The notes below the pieces were generated by a model, which was not told the DNA's origin, did no database searches, and saw nothing but the letters and a program-made list of their open reading frames with translations. From Acidithiobacillus ferruginosus (GTDB taxonomy: Bacteria; Pseudomonadota; Gammaproteobacteria; Acidithiobacillales; Acidithiobacillaceae), in the NCBI RefSeq assembly GCF_018854495.1, contig NZ_JABBDR010000077.1:1-14571 (forward strand): DNA of 14,571 nt. Reading direction: 5' to 3'. The number at the start of each line of letters is the position of its first letter. Position 1 is the stretch's first letter. The position numbers and the translations under genes were made by a program. This document shows positions 1-7,406 of this stretch, one piece after another.

Positions 1-412
1 GGCTGGTGGTATGAGTGCCGGAGTAGGCGGCGGATCTGCAGCCGATGGCGGGTCAGGAGGAGGGGGTGGGATGTCACCATCTGCCGCCACCGGCGCTCCA
101 GCAGATGCGGCGGCGGGCGTTCCAACGCCAAAATATACGCCGCCCCCGGACACGGGGGTGCCCGCCCCCACAAGTAGTGGATCGAATGCTCCGCAAACCT
201 CCAGTCCGGCAGGCGGCCAATCGGGCGGCAACCCTGCACCCGTTGGTGGTTCCTCTGGCGGGAGCCCGAAAAGCGCCTGGGAGCGTGCACAGGATGCTGC
301 AAAAAACGTATATGACGGAATGAACAAGGCTCATGAACACTTCTCCCCCGGCGAAGGCAGCGCGGGCGGCGTATCCGCTCCTGGTGGCGGTACCAAGCAT
401 CTGGATGATTGA
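1..412 (+). CDS. trbL: TrbL/VirB6-like type IV secretion inner-membrane protein, C-terminal tail (5' end outside window)
   Basis: The reading frame is open from the first full codon at position 2, so this is the 3' end of a longer gene; the ATG at 11 is probably internal. The visible ~136 residues are a low-complexity tail rich in Gly, Ser, Pro and Ala, with a short helical, charged segment near the end (SAWERAQDAAKNVYDGM) before a final Gly-rich stretch. TrbL/VirB6 proteins are polytopic inner-membrane components of the conjugation channel and commonly end in such Gly/Ser-rich tails. No membrane segment is visible here because that part lies upstream. The assignment rests mainly on position: in P-type trb operons the order is trbL, trbF, trbG, trbI, and the next three genes are exactly those. 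The tail alone does not prove the family. Confidence 0.6.
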   Translation, partial: AGGMSAGVGGGSAADGGSGGGGGMSPSAATGAPADAAAGVPTPKYTPPPDTGVPAPTSSGSNAPQTSSPAGGQSGGNPAPVGGSSGGSPKSAWERAQDAAKNVYDGMNKAHEHFSPGEGSAGGVSAPGGGTKHLDD

Positions 413-506
413 GCCGACAATGCGCTGAGGATGGGGCATGAAAACATGCTCTATCTCTCCAGTCATGCCGCTATACCCATAATAACGAGAGACGGTCGAG
501 GCGGAA

Positions 507-1190
507 ATGAGCGACGTAAACCAGCAACAGGACAAACGCTATCTTGCGGCCAGGCGGGAATGGCTGGAGCGTGATGGGGACAACATTGCACGGGCGAAGA
601 ACTGGCGGATGATGGCTTTCGCGGCCGTCGGCATCGCGGCATGCTTCGGGGCGGGCATGATCTACGAAGCGGACCGGGTGCATGTGGTGCCCTATGTGGT
701 CGAGGTCAACAAACTCGGCGCGTCCGTTCATCTGGCGCAGGCCGTGGATGCCGGCACATATCAGCAGCCCATCGTGGCCCATGTTCTCACACACTGGATT
801 TGGCTGGTCCGATCCAGGACGCCGTCCGTGCCTACGGAAAAGACCTTGATCGACGACAGCTATCACTATGTGGACAAGCAGAGCGAAGACCTGATCAACG
901 CCTATTTCAAGCGGCATTCGCCTTACATCGATTACACCAAGCGGCTGGGTGGGCGAACCGTGAAAATCACTTCGGCCCTGCCCATCGGCAAACTTAAGTC
1001 CACGGGTGGCGCTTTTCAAATCGATTGGACCGAGACTCAGTATGACGGGAACGGTGGCATCGCCAACAAGCAACATTATCAGGGCATTATTAATTACGCG
1101 GTCATAAAGCCCGGCAACAATCCGAATGTTCTCGCCGGCAATCCGTTTGGTATTTATGTGACCACCTTCAACTGGAATCCGACCCTATGA
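507..1190 (+). CDS. trbF: TrbF/VirB8-like type IV secretion protein
   Basis: A 227-residue bitopic inner-membrane protein of the conjugation channel, which in the family nucleates assembly of the core complex and contacts VirB9 and VirB10. A cytoplasmic N-terminus (YLAARREWLERDGDNIARAKNW, residues 12-33) is followed by one membrane helix at about 34-53. The family hallmark VPYVVEVNKLG comes directly after it at residues 61-71. The remainder is the periplasmic VirB8 fold. Length fits the family (about 220-260). The start is the ATG at 507, with a GAGG ribosome site five bases upstream. The 94 bases before it hold no convincing gene. The stop overlaps the start of the VirB9 gene by four bases (ATGA), indicating translational coupling. 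Family assignment is secure from the hallmark and gene order. Confidence 0.93.
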   Translation: MSDVNQQQDKRYLAARREWLERDGDNIARAKNWRMMAFAAVGIAACFGAGMIYEADRVHVVPYVVEVNKLGASVHLAQAVDAGTYQQPIVAHVLTHWIWLVRSRTPSVPTEKTLIDDSYHYVDKQSEDLINAYFKRHSPYIDYTKRLGGRTVKITSALPIGKLKSTGGAFQIDWTETQYDGNGGIANKQHYQGIINYAVIKPGNNPNVLAGNPFGIYVTTFNWNPTL

Positions 1191-2209
1191 ACGCCGACAA
1201 ACCACTGCGGAAACTGGCTACGCTGGTTGTACTGTCGATTCTGCCTGGATTGGCGGTAGCCGGTGTCATTGTGCCGAAAACGGGAAGTGACCATCAGGTG
1301 CCGGCCATTCAGAGCGGCCCTGCGGCTTCCGGTGCGGACGTGAACGACGCCCAAACATGGCGGAAGATCGTTGCCGCCCCGCCTTCCGCAAAGATGAGTT
1401 TCCGTACCAGGGCGGATGCTGAGAAATCGCTCACGCAAGCGTATGCATCCGGAAAGTTGAACAACCTGCCCCCCATCGCGGGGTCCGATGGGACCATTCT
1501 GTACCCTTATGGCGGTTCCTGGCCTACGGTCGTAGCGTCACCATTGCACATCAGCATTGTCGAGTTGCAGGCGGGGTGTCACCCGGAGCAACTGGATATC
1601 GGCGCACCCGCTGAGTGGATCTTGCATCAGGCCATGGCCGGGAATACGCCCATTCTCACCATATCCCCCCGTTTTGCAGGGCTCCACACCAACCTGATGA
1701 TCACGGCGACCAGTAAGTCCGGAAAACCGCTGATCTACTACGTCAACTTGGTGTCAGACCACTCGAAGTACACGCCGAAAGTGGGTTTTTACTATCCGCA
1801 GGATATTCAATCCACCTGGCATTTGCAGACCGCAAGTGTGCAGGCGGCCAAGGCCAAAGCGGATGCCGAGACGATTGCCACACTACCCAACCTCAATGCG
1901 GCCGACCTCGATTTTCGCTGGAAGACGCATTGCGCAGGCGGTGGATGGTTTAGCGATAGCGCGTGCGGGAACATTCGGCCGGTGCGAGTCTTCGACGATG
2001 GTACGCACACCTACATCCAGATGCCCTCCGGGCAAGCCAGTCGTGGCGGCATGCCGACCATCATGGCGGAAAACAGCGCCGGGCAACCCGCGATCATCAA
2101 CTGGCAATACCGGGATCACTATTTCATTGTCGACTCCGTTCCGCATCAGATCTTGTTGCTGGCCGGGAAGGGCAGCGCCGGCAAGGTCGTAAAGATTACG
2201 CACCGATAA
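1187..2209 (+). CDS. trbG: TrbG/VirB9-like type IV secretion outer-membrane-complex protein
   Basis: A 340-residue periplasmic/outer-membrane core component, CagX/VirB9 family. The N-terminus is a clear Sec signal peptide: Lys/Arg near residues 5-9, a hydrophobic core, and an AVA cleavage site at about residue 25. The N-terminal VirB9 domain shows the pattern YPYG..WPTVVASPLHISIVELQ, with PLHISIVELQAG corresponding to the family's 'C.PL..S.I.LQPGE' strand. The C-terminal domain, which in the family binds VirB7 and VirB10, contains RPVRVFDDGTHTYIQMP, the typical 'P..VFDDG..TYI..P' signature. An unusual loop just before it holds two cysteines (CAGGGWFSDSAC), plus one Cys in ELQAGC; a disulfide is possible. 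The gene overlaps trbF by four bases and is followed by trbI after 11 bases. Confidence 0.92.
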   Translation: MNADKPLRKLATLVVLSILPGLAVAGVIVPKTGSDHQVPAIQSGPAASGADVNDAQTWRKIVAAPPSAKMSFRTRADAEKSLTQAYASGKLNNLPPIAGSDGTILYPYGGSWPTVVASPLHISIVELQAGCHPEQLDIGAPAEWILHQAMAGNTPILTISPRFAGLHTNLMITATSKSGKPLIYYVNLVSDHSKYTPKVGFYYPQDIQSTWHLQTASVQAAKAKADAETIATLPNLNAADLDFRWKTHCAGGGWFSDSACGNIRPVRVFDDGTHTYIQMPSGQASRGGMPTIMAENSAGQPAIINWQYRDHYFIVDSVPHQILLLAGKGSAGKVVKITHR

Positions 2210-2213
2210 GGGG
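2208..2213 (+). promoter_or_regulatory. Ribosome binding site deciding the trbI start
   Basis: AAGGGG overlaps the last bases of the trbG stop codon and sits seven bases before the ATG at 2221. The open frame itself extends back to 1963 inside trbG, so this site is what supports the shorter protein. Confidence 0.7.
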
Positions 2214-2220
2214 CTTGCGG

Positions 2221-3513
2221 ATGAACTGGAAATTCTGGGAAAGAAACCCCTCCAACGGCACGAGTGCACGGGCCGACGAGGATCAGCAGGCACCTGGTTT
2301 CCTGAGGGGCGACATCAAACCAGACGGCGGCATGATGGCGACCTTCATCAATAAAAAGCCGCTCTGGATAGCTTTGGTTGCAGCCGGCGCGTTGTATTTC
2401 GCATTCAACGAATATCGATCTTACGAAGCATCGCACAAGGCGACAGAGCGTGTGGTCAAGAAAATTGGCCCGGTGTCTTCGCATCCTGAATACGCCGCCG
2501 CACCGCCTCCTGTGGCTCCGACATCCAGCGCCGTTTCGGCGGCAGCGGCGCATCCCAAGGGCGGGCCTTCATCGCCGTCCGCGCCGGGTCCTGGACAAGG
2601 GGCGCCGGGAGGGCATGCGCCACCTCCGCAGCCGCAACCTGTTAGCCCGCAGGTACAGGCGTTGCAGACGTCGTTGGCGGGCGGCCAATCATCCGCCATG
2701 GTGCCCTGGCCCACTACAAGGGGCCCCGCGAAGGCGGGAATTCCGCCAGCGACCGGGGAGCCATTCCCGGTCAAGTCGGCGGTTCCCGCCCCGAAGAGCC
2801 ATGCGGAATCCGGCGTGGGCGTTTATGAACAGCACTTGGTGCGAAAGGAAGCATCGCCCTATGAACTGCTGCAAGGCAGCGTGATCCCGGCAATTCTCAG
2901 CACGGGCATCGACTCGGATATCCCTGGCAAGGTTACTGCGGTGGTTGCGCATCCAGTCTACGACAGCAACAGCGGCGCTTACCTGCTGATCCCTGCGGGC
3001 AGCAAGCTCGTGGGTATCTATGCCAGCAGGGTCATCGCCGGACAAACCAGAGTGGCCATGGGATGGGAGAGGGTCATCTTTCCGAACGGTACATATATTA
3101 ATTTGGGCTCCATGCCGGGTGCGGGTCCGCGTGGTTTCTCCGGGTTTCATGACGAGGTGGATGACCATACGTGGGCCATCTTCAAAGACGCCTTGCTGAT
3201 GTCGGTGATCAACGTCGGCATGGCCATGGCGTCGCCAACGAGCACGGCAACCAACACGACAGGGGTTACCGGCAATCAGGCGCTGTCTAATAGCGAACAG
3301 GCATTGTCGCAGACCTTTGGGCAGGCGGAAGCAGGGATACTGCAGAAGGGCATGAACGTCTCGCCGACCCTGAAAATCCGTCCCGGGTATGCGTTCGAGG
3401 TCGTGGTGACCAAGGACCTGGTATTCCCGGGAACGTACAACCCGGCGCCGCAGGAAGCCCCCGCGACCCCATCCGCCCCGGCGCTGGCGGCGATGATCAA
3501 TCCGTACCGGTAA
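2221..3513 (+). CDS. trbI: TrbI/VirB10-like type IV secretion scaffold protein
   Basis: A 430-residue protein that spans both membranes in the family and couples inner-membrane ATPase activity to the outer-membrane channel. The order is a short cytoplasmic N-terminus, one membrane helix at about residues 48-62 (PLWIALVAAGALYFAF), and a Pro/Ala/Gly-rich periplasmic linker to about residue 175. Then comes the VirB10 beta-barrel domain with the family strings LLQGSVIPAIL, GKVTAVV, YDSNSGAYLLIPAGSKLVG and WERVIFPNG. The antenna region follows (DDHTWAIFKDALLMSVINVG). The frame stays open upstream, but the ATG at 2221 has an AAGGGG ribosome site seven bases before it and begins just after the trbG stop, so I place the start there. 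Length and layout are typical. Confidence 0.93.
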   Translation: MNWKFWERNPSNGTSARADEDQQAPGFLRGDIKPDGGMMATFINKKPLWIALVAAGALYFAFNEYRSYEASHKATERVVKKIGPVSSHPEYAAAPPPVAPTSSAVSAAAAHPKGGPSSPSAPGPGQGAPGGHAPPPQPQPVSPQVQALQTSLAGGQSSAMVPWPTTRGPAKAGIPPATGEPFPVKSAVPAPKSHAESGVGVYEQHLVRKEASPYELLQGSVIPAILSTGIDSDIPGKVTAVVAHPVYDSNSGAYLLIPAGSKLVGIYASRVIAGQTRVAMGWERVIFPNGTYINLGSMPGAGPRGFSGFHDEVDDHTWAIFKDALLMSVINVGMAMASPTSTATNTTGVTGNQALSNSEQALSQTFGQAEAGILQKGMNVSPTLKIRPGYAFEVVVTKDLVFPGTYNPAPQEAPATPSAPALAAMINPYR

Positions 3514-3524
3514 AGGAATAAGTG

Positions 3525-3821
3525 ATGCAAAGTTACGTCGTTGTGAGATTGGATATCGATGCGATTCCAGATGGGCTCCCGCCCATGCCGGAGCGGAGCA
3601 GGCGGGTATCAAAATCCATGCAGGAACTGGACGATAAGGAATTGTTGGAACGCGCAAAGCGGCGCAGCCGCAGTAATCCGCCCCTGGACTTGCACCCCGT
3701 GAATATCGCCATGGATGAAGCCACCATGCGCAGGCTGCAGACGTTGCCGCACGGATCCAGTATTTCGGCTTTGGTGCAATACCTGCTCAGTACGGCGATA
3801 AACAAAGGGTGTGATCTTTGA
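3525..3821 (+). CDS. Small unknown protein with a ribbon-helix-helix-like C-terminus
   Basis: A 98-residue protein that I do not recognise as a named family. The N-terminal third begins with a strand-like MQSYVVVRLDIDAIPDG. The middle is highly charged (DDKELLERAKRRSRSNPP). The end, VNIAMDEATMRRLQTLPHGSSISALVQYLLSTAI, follows the strand-helix-turn-helix pattern of ribbon-helix-helix DNA-binding proteins. A role as a small regulator or DNA-processing accessory is therefore plausible but not shown. GTG at 3522 and ATG at 3525 are adjacent; AAAGGA at 3512-3517 is seven bases from the ATG, which I prefer. It starts 11 bases after trbI and its stop overlaps the TTG start of the topoisomerase gene, so it belongs to the transfer operon. 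Confidence 0.75.
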   Translation: MQSYVVVRLDIDAIPDGLPPMPERSRRVSKSMQELDDKELLERAKRRSRSNPPLDLHPVNIAMDEATMRRLQTLPHGSSISALVQYLLSTAINKGCDL

Positions 3822-5767
3822 TTCAACTCTATATCGCCGAAAAGCCGTCGCTTGGCAAAGGCATTGCGCAGTACCTGCCGGGGCCGCATAAATCCGGCAA
3901 CGGGCATATTGTGTGTGGCGGCGGGAATGTCGTCACCTGGGCTCGTGGCCATATTTTTGAGCAAGCTGATCCAGAATTTTACACGCCTGATGACGTGCCA
4001 TTGAACAGCAAAGGAACAAAGCGATGGCGTTTGCAAGATTTGCCTATCTTTCCAGAGCAGTGGATCAAGTTACCCAAGGCGGACGCCAGGGCGGAGATCA
4101 AGGTGATTCGGGACTTGCTCAAGCAAGCGGATACCGTGGTCAATGCCGGCGACCCGGACCGCGAGGGGCAGTTGCTGGTGGATGAGATACTGGAAGAAAT
4201 GGGCTGGAAAGGTCCCACGAAACGGATCTGGCTGGCGGCGCTGGACGAACAATCGGTGCGCAAGGCGCTGGCGACGCTCAAGGATAACGCGGAGTACCGG
4301 AACCTGTCCGCCGCTGCGGAAGCGCGCAGTAGGGCGGACTGGCTGGTCGGCATGAATCTGACCCGCGCATTTACCCTGGTCAATGCGGGCTCCGGCGTGC
4401 TGTCCATCGGTCGGGTGCAGACGCCCACCCTGGCACTGATCGTGCGCCGGGATGAGGCCATCGAGCAGTTCAAGGCCAAGGACTTTTTCGTGCCCCGCAT
4501 CCAGGCGGCTAAAGGCCAGACATCGTTCTGGTCGGCCTGGGTGCCCGTCGAGGGGGCACCGGGTTTGGATGAAGAGAGCCGGCTGACCAACAGATCGGTT
4601 GCCGACACCATTGCGGCAGCCGCAAGGAGTGTGGGCAAGGCTGTCGTGGAGGATTTCCAGAGCAGGGAACAGAAGCAGTCGGCCCCGCTGGGGTTTTCTC
4701 TGTCTGAGCTGCAAAAGGCCTGTTCCGCAAAGTTCGGGATGAGCGCGCAGCAGGTGCTGGACTGCGCCCAGGCGCTCTATGAAGAACACAAGGCCGCCAG
4801 TTACCCCAGGACGGATTGCCGGTATCTGCCGGAAGAACAGTTCGCCGAATCGGGACGGGTGCTGTCAGCGCTGGCGAAGCATCCGGCGTATGGTCCATTG
4901 GTGGCCAAGGCAGATCCCAGGCTGAAAAGTGCTATCTGGGATACCGGCAAGGTGACGGCGCACCACGCCATCATCCCCACGGGTGAGATGGAAGGGACGC
5001 TCGGCGAGGCCCGGCAAAAGGTCTATGACCTGATTGTCCGGTCTTATCTCGCGCAGTTCTATCCGCCTTATGTATACCGGGCCACGAAGATTGTCCTCGT
5101 TTGTGCCACGCAAAGATGGCAAGCCAACGGCAAGGTGCCGGTATCGGCGGGCTGGAAGGCCATATACGCGTTATCAGCTTCCGAAGACGGGGATGAGGAC
5201 GATCAGCAGGGATTGCCCGTAGTTCTGAAAGGGGATGAATTGCAGGTGGTGGCCAGTGATGTGCAGGCCAAACAGACGAAGCCTCCGAAACGATTTACCG
5301 ATGGCACGCTTATCGAAGCCATGTCCAGCATTCACAAGTATGTCGAGGATCCGGAGGCCAAAAAGAAGCTCAAAGAAACGTCCGGCCTTGGCACCGAGGC
5401 CACGCGCGCGTCAATGATCGAGAAGTTGCTGAAGTACGGATTCATTGAGCGTAGAAGCAAGGCGCTCCAAAGCACCAGTATAGGTAGAGCGCTGGTCAAC
5501 GGGTTGCCCAAGGTGTTGACCGACCCGGTCACGACGGCGCAGTGGGAAGAGGTGTTGAGCGCCATTGCCGACGGCCGCGTGCAGGCGGATATCTTTGAAC
5601 AGAAACAACAGAGCTTTGTTGAAGTGCTGATACAGGTTGCCCAGAAAACCCGGATCAACGTGGGCGCGGCGCGCCCGGCGTCCGGAGCAGGCGGTAGCGG
5701 CAAAACACCAGCACGATCGAAAAAAGGGAAAGGAAAGGGCAATGGCCAATCTGCAGCACATCGCTGA
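3818..5767 (+). CDS. topB: DNA topoisomerase III (type IA), TopB/TraE-like
   Basis: A 649-residue type IA topoisomerase, close to the ~650 of E. coli TopB, that passes single strands through a transient 5'-phosphotyrosyl break and decatenates DNA. The Toprim domain shows Glu8 in IAEKPSLGKG and the metal-binding triad DPDREG (Asp112, Asp114, Glu116). GRVQTPTLALIVRRD is the conserved post-Toprim motif. The active-site tyrosine is Tyr329 in YPRTDCRYLP. TAHHAIIPTG and GLGTEATRASMIEKL are further type IA motifs. The C-terminus is a short basic Lys/Gly/Ser tail (RSKKGKGKGNG) without zinc ribbons. The start is TTG at 3818, overlapping the previous stop as TTGA, with AAAGGG eight bases upstream; no closer ATG precedes the conserved IAEKPS. 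Plasmid homologues (TraE of RP4) accompany transfer genes, as here. Confidence 0.96.
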   Translation: MIQLYIAEKPSLGKGIAQYLPGPHKSGNGHIVCGGGNVVTWARGHIFEQADPEFYTPDDVPLNSKGTKRWRLQDLPIFPEQWIKLPKADARAEIKVIRDLLKQADTVVNAGDPDREGQLLVDEILEEMGWKGPTKRIWLAALDEQSVRKALATLKDNAEYRNLSAAAEARSRADWLVGMNLTRAFTLVNAGSGVLSIGRVQTPTLALIVRRDEAIEQFKAKDFFVPRIQAAKGQTSFWSAWVPVEGAPGLDEESRLTNRSVADTIAAAARSVGKAVVEDFQSREQKQSAPLGFSLSELQKACSAKFGMSAQQVLDCAQALYEEHKAASYPRTDCRYLPEEQFAESGRVLSALAKHPAYGPLVAKADPRLKSAIWDTGKVTAHHAIIPTGEMEGTLGEARQKVYDLIVRSYLAQFYPPYVYRATKIVLVCATQRWQANGKVPVSAGWKAIYALSASEDGDEDDQQGLPVVLKGDELQVVASDVQAKQTKPPKRFTDGTLIEAMSSIHKYVEDPEAKKKLKETSGLGTEATRASMIEKLLKYGFIERRSKALQSTSIGRALVNGLPKVLTDPVTTAQWEEVLSAIADGRVQADIFEQKQQSFVEVLIQVAQKTRINVGAARPASGAGGSGKTPARSKKGKGKGNGQSAAHR

Positions 5768-5978
5768 TCGTATCTTCCGGCATGTCGAGGCCGGGCACCT
5801 AGCGGCGGGATACGCCCTCACCATGGGGGCACTGATTGACGTCTACGACGCGGATCATGATTTTCACGCATGGGTAGATGTTGTACCCAGTAGCGCCGTG
5901 GAAAAACTCTTAGTCTGCATGGTGCGTGCAGGCACATGGGAAGACCCGGGATGGCTCGCAGCGTGGATCAAGCGGTAG
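5742..5978 (+). CDS. Small unknown protein, 78 residues
   Basis: I do not recognise this protein. It begins inside the 3' end of topB (26-base overlap, different frame) at an ATG preceded by the purine-rich AAAGGAAAGGGC, a strong ribosome site, so translational coupling to topB is likely. The frame is open further upstream to 5637, but that part lies under topB and lacks a site. The protein is mixed helical and acidic in the middle (DVYDADHDFHAW), and ends in a Trp-rich segment (RAGTWEDPGWLAAWIKR). That segment loosely resembles GDWED in the 97-residue product at 7018; the match is too short to claim kinship. No signal peptide or membrane helix is visible. Confidence 0.6.
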   Translation: MANLQHIADRIFRHVEAGHLAAGYALTMGALIDVYDADHDFHAWVDVVPSSAVEKLLVCMVRAGTWEDPGWLAAWIKR

Positions 5979-6058
5979 CGTGACGGGTGACTATCTCGAT
6001 TTGTGGAAACAGAGCCTAAACTCAAGCCTATTTGCCCAGAAAACAGGAAAGCATAAAA

Positions 6059-6949
6059 ATGCCCCTTTACATCGAACCAAACGCAGGCCCCGCACCTATC
6101 ATCCAGGTCATCCAATCAGCCCGCCGCGAGATCAGCGCTGGCGTGTATTACCTCGCTGACCGGCCCATTCTAAAAGCTCTGAAAGCCGCCCATGCCAGAG
6201 GCGTCGACGTGCGCGTCATCATTGAGGGCAAGCCCTACGGCATAAAACCATGGCAGGTACGCAAAGAGGAAAAAGCCATAGAGGCCACGGGTGCGACACT
6301 GCACCTGGCGCCCTATCGTTTCACCAGCCATGGGAATCACTACGCTTTCCAGCACTCGAAATATCTCTGCAGCGGCCACGAATGTGAGATCGGTACCGCC
6401 AATTTCGATTGGTCGGCGCTGGGGCACAAGAACCGGGAATACCTCTACGTGACCCGCAATGTCCAGGTGGTGAATGCCACCAACGCGGTTTTCAATGCGG
6501 ACTGGCATAACCGGCATGCACCAGCGTACGCCCATCAAGTGCTGGTCCTGTCTCCGGGCACTTCTGCGGCGCAAATCATTGGGATCATTGACCAGCCGGG
6601 ACCGGTGGACATCGAGAGTGAGGAGCTAGGCCCATACGCCCCGACACTGGACGCCATCGCGGCCAAAGGCGCGCTCGCCCGGGTCATTCTGCCTGCCAGC
6701 ATCAATTCCATCGGCAAAAAGGATGTGGCATTTCTGCGGTCGCACAGCGTACAGGTTCGGTTGATGCCGAAATCCCCCGTCTACATGCACGCCAAGATGC
6801 TCGTTGGTGGATCTGAGGCCTTCGTCGGCTCAGAGAATTTTAGTCGGACCAGCCTGCAGGTCAACCGCGAAATGGGGCTGCTGCTGGGTGGCCGTGACAT
6901 TGGGGAATTGCAGGCCCAATTCGACAGAGATTGGAATCGGGCCAATTGA
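6059..6949 (+). CDS. Phospholipase D-like protein with two HKD-type motifs
   Basis: A 296-residue PLD-superfamily protein, which would act as a phosphodiesterase on phospholipid or nucleic acid via a covalent phosphohistidine. Two half-sites are visible: H99-S-K101 with GTANF (Asn115), and H244-A-K246 with GSENF (Asn260). Both lack the Asp that normally follows Lys four residues on in HxK(x)4D. The repeat folds fit: KALKAAHARGVDVRVIIEG and LDAIAAKGALARVILPA are the matching strand-helix pieces before each motif. There is no signal peptide or membrane helix, unlike the secreted single-motif Nuc nucleases of some conjugative plasmids. The frame also allows TTG at 6032, but ATG 6059 has AGGAAAG about ten bases upstream and starts right at the domain. 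Substrate unknown; a DNA role is suggested only by neighbours. Confidence 0.85.
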   Translation: MPLYIEPNAGPAPIIQVIQSARREISAGVYYLADRPILKALKAAHARGVDVRVIIEGKPYGIKPWQVRKEEKAIEATGATLHLAPYRFTSHGNHYAFQHSKYLCSGHECEIGTANFDWSALGHKNREYLYVTRNVQVVNATNAVFNADWHNRHAPAYAHQVLVLSPGTSAAQIIGIIDQPGPVDIESEELGPYAPTLDAIAAKGALARVILPASINSIGKKDVAFLRSHSVQVRLMPKSPVYMHAKMLVGGSEAFVGSENFSRTSLQVNREMGLLLGGRDIGELQAQFDRDWNRAN

Positions 6950-6972
6950 CACTCCGATGCGCAAAAGGAAGG

Positions 6973-6981
6973 TGGTATAAT
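6973..6981 (+). promoter_or_regulatory. Extended -10 promoter for the 97-residue gene
   Basis: TGGTATAAT is a perfect extended -10 element (TGN plus consensus TATAAT) about 40 bases before the GTG start at 7018. A TTGACA at 6946-6951 overlaps the stop of the phospholipase D gene, but the 24-base spacing is too long for an ordinary sigma-70 -35, and no good hexamer lies at 17 bases. The extended -10 could work without it. Confidence 0.6.
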
Positions 6982-7017
6982 GTCCGTTAGGTTGTCGACT
7001 GCTGGTGGGAGGTTGGG

Positions 7018-7311
7018 GTGGATGCACAACAGCAGGCATTACGCGACTTCACCAAGTATATCTGGTGGAAGACGCCTGACGATGCACTCCAGTACGAACG
7101 TCGCCTGATCGCCCAGGTCATGAATTTAGGCGACTGGGAAGATACCCGCCGACTGGAAACCACCTTTGGGCCAGAAAAGCTTGTCGATGCCCTGGAGAAT
7201 GCCGAAGCGGGGTGGTTCTCGCCGCGCATGTGGAATTTCTGGCATTACCGGCTGGATCTGGTTCAGAGCCAGGATGACATGCCCGCGCTGCCGGTCAGGA
7301 GATTCCGGTGA
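7018..7311 (+). CDS. Small unknown protein (DUF6922-like pattern)
   Basis: A 97-residue protein that starts at GTG, with GGGAGG five bases upstream. Its pattern is FTKYIWWKT....RRLIAQVMNLGDWEDTRRLETTFGPEKLVDALENAEAGWFSPRMWNFWHYRL. This resembles small helical proteins (DUF6922 style: an FW-type start, 'vi..Vl..Gd.eD...L...yG...i...l', ending in a '..s.r..nFW' block) often found next to nucleotidyltransferase toxins. I recall this pattern from memory and have not checked it. No nucleotidyltransferase gene is present here, so a toxin-antitoxin role is not supported. It has its own strong promoter and is separated from the partition operon by a regulatory region, so it may be expressed independently. 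Confidence 0.7.
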   Translation: MDAQQQALRDFTKYIWWKTPDDALQYERRLIAQVMNLGDWEDTRRLETTFGPEKLVDALENAEAGWFSPRMWNFWHYRLDLVQSQDDMPALPVRRFR

Positions 7312-7377
7312 GCGCATTCAGATGTGCTGGTTGCGACGGCTTCGGAAGTCGATAGCACCCCTAACACCATTGTGCCA

Positions 7378-7406
7378 TTGACATCAGGTGTGTCAGTGAC
7401 TAAGTT
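7378..7406 (+). promoter_or_regulatory. Candidate promoter of the partition operon
   Basis: A perfect TTGACA -35 at 7378-7383 is followed, after 17 bases, by TAAGTT at 7401-7406 as a poor -10 (three of six matches). Transcription would begin inside the 18-bp palindrome that follows, leaving a very short leader before the ATG at 7434. Confidence 0.45.

Noticed and set aside
431..577. Short ORF after the trbL tail that could be a VirB7-like lipoprotein
   Set aside because: The 47-codon frame overlaps trbF, has no lipobox Cys or signal peptide, and lacks a convincing ribosome site.
6946..6951. TTGACA as -35 for the promoter at 6973
   Set aside because: The 24-base spacing to TATAAT is far outside the usual 16-18; the extended -10 explains the promoter better.
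7334..7351. Small hairpin with a UUCG-type loop before the partition promoter
   Set aside because: The stem has an internal GG/AA mismatch and no T-run follows, so it is not a credible terminator.
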